Positions 4,741 to 5,113 of a DNA stretch of 5,113 nt are shown piece after piece. Positions within the stretch are counted from its first letter, which is position 1, and each line of letters begins with the position of its first letter. Source of the stretch: Flavobacteriaceae bacterium (GTDB lineage: Bacteria > Bacteroidota > Bacteroidia > Flavobacteriales > Flavobacteriaceae); the NCBI GenBank assembly GCA_002401385.1, contig NVSY01000009.1:26436-31548 (forward strand). Reading direction: 5' to 3'. The notes beneath the pieces are model-generated. The model was not told the DNA's origin and did not search any database. It saw only the letters and a list, made by a program, of their open reading frames with translations. Both the position numbers and the translations under genes were made by a program.

Positions 4741-5113
4741 ATGAAATACCTTTTTTTATGTTGTGTTTTCTTGAGTATGAATGTACTACTTGCTCAAGAA
4801 AAATTCACAATACATGGTAGCATTACCGATGCTTCCAATGGCGAAGCTTTATTTGGAGCCACAGTCTACTTCCAAGGAAGTACTTCTGGTACAACCACCA
4901 ACGAATATGGGTTTTACTCAATATCTGGCCTTGCTGGAGAATACGGCCTAGTGGTCTCCTATATTGGATTTAAAGAATTAAAGCAAACCATCCTTCTAAA
5001 TACAAACCAACAATTGGATTTGGAAATTACTCCAAGTGAAAACCAATTGCATGAAGTAATAATAACAGCTGAAGGATCAGGGAGAATAAACATAAAAAAA
5101 CCACAAATGAGTG
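4741..5113 (+). CDS. TonB-dependent receptor, N-terminal part
   Basis: Outer-membrane receptor that imports a ligand with energy from TonB-ExbBD; only the first 124 residues are in the window. Residues 1-18 form a signal peptide (MKYLFLCCVFLSMNVLLA) with likely cleavage before Gln19. Residues 21-106 match a CarboxypepD_reg-like beta-sandwich: GSITDASNGEALFGATVYFQ, GTTTNEYGFYSISGL and YIGFKEL are the usual G-x-V-x-D...G-x-x-L-x-G-A-x-V, T-x-x-x-G-x-F/Y and Y-x-G-F/Y blocks. HEVIITAEG (104-112) fits the segment leading to the plug domain, and INIKKPQMS (116-124) fits the plug start. The ligand cannot be determined. The gene stands behind a terminator and its own promoter block. The 87 bases around its start (4725-4811) match the inverted remnant at 569-655 except for one base. 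The start is supported by the signal peptide. Confidence 0.9.
   Translation, partial: MKYLFLCCVFLSMNVLLAQEKFTIHGSITDASNGEALFGATVYFQGSTSGTTTNEYGFYSISGLAGEYGLVVSYIGFKELKQTILLNTNQQLDLEITPSENQLHEVIITAEGSGRINIKKPQMS

Overview
The window most likely comes from a flavobacterium-like member of the Bacteroidota. It is AT-rich, most starts lack a strong Shine-Dalgarno sequence, and it carries a LytS-type histidine kinase, a glycosyltransferase of the kind annotated as dolichyl-phosphate glucosyltransferase, and a TonB-dependent receptor that begins with a CarboxypepD_reg-like domain. This assignment is inferred from gene content; no rRNA or tRNA is present.

Layout from left to right: (1) 1-257, minus strand, the N-terminal part of a family 2 glycosyltransferase running off the left edge. 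(2) 258-471, an intergenic stretch with inverted and direct AT-rich half-sites. (3) 472-639, minus strand, a frameshifted remnant of the 5' end of a TonB-dependent receptor gene. (4) 634-1062, three head-to-tail 143-bp repeats lying between that remnant and its promoter-like block at 1093-1180. (5) 1200-2231, minus strand, a LytS/YehU-type sensor histidine kinase. (6) 2232-2588, a divergent intergenic region. (7) 2589-3689, plus strand, 6-phosphofructokinase. (8) 3820-4389, plus strand, a SatP-type acetate/succinate transporter, followed by a strong intrinsic terminator at 4412-4446. (9) 4447-4740, a regulatory intergenic region. (10) 4741-5113, plus strand, the intact start of a TonB-dependent receptor running off the right edge.

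The main discovery is that items 3-4 and items 9-10 are two copies of the same sequence in opposite orientation. Promoter block, palindrome, leader, start codon and signal-peptide codons at 4616-4910 reappear on the minus strand at 1180-1093 and 655-472. The kinase, pfkA and satP therefore lie inside a roughly 3.4-kb segment bounded by inverted copies of a receptor-gene 5' end. The left copy is dead because of a one-base deletion that creates a stop after 38 codons. Its leader has been expanded by the three 143-bp units, and each unit carries its own copy of the start-codon neighbourhood plus a 20-bp hairpin.

Functionally, pfkA (glycolysis) and satP (acetate/succinate movement) are central-carbon genes. 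The kinase has no response-regulator gene beside it within the window. The TonB-dependent receptor would import a substrate that cannot be named from this fragment. The inverted copies could be the scar of a duplication or of an old inversion, or could still allow inversion by recombination; the sequence alone does not decide between these.
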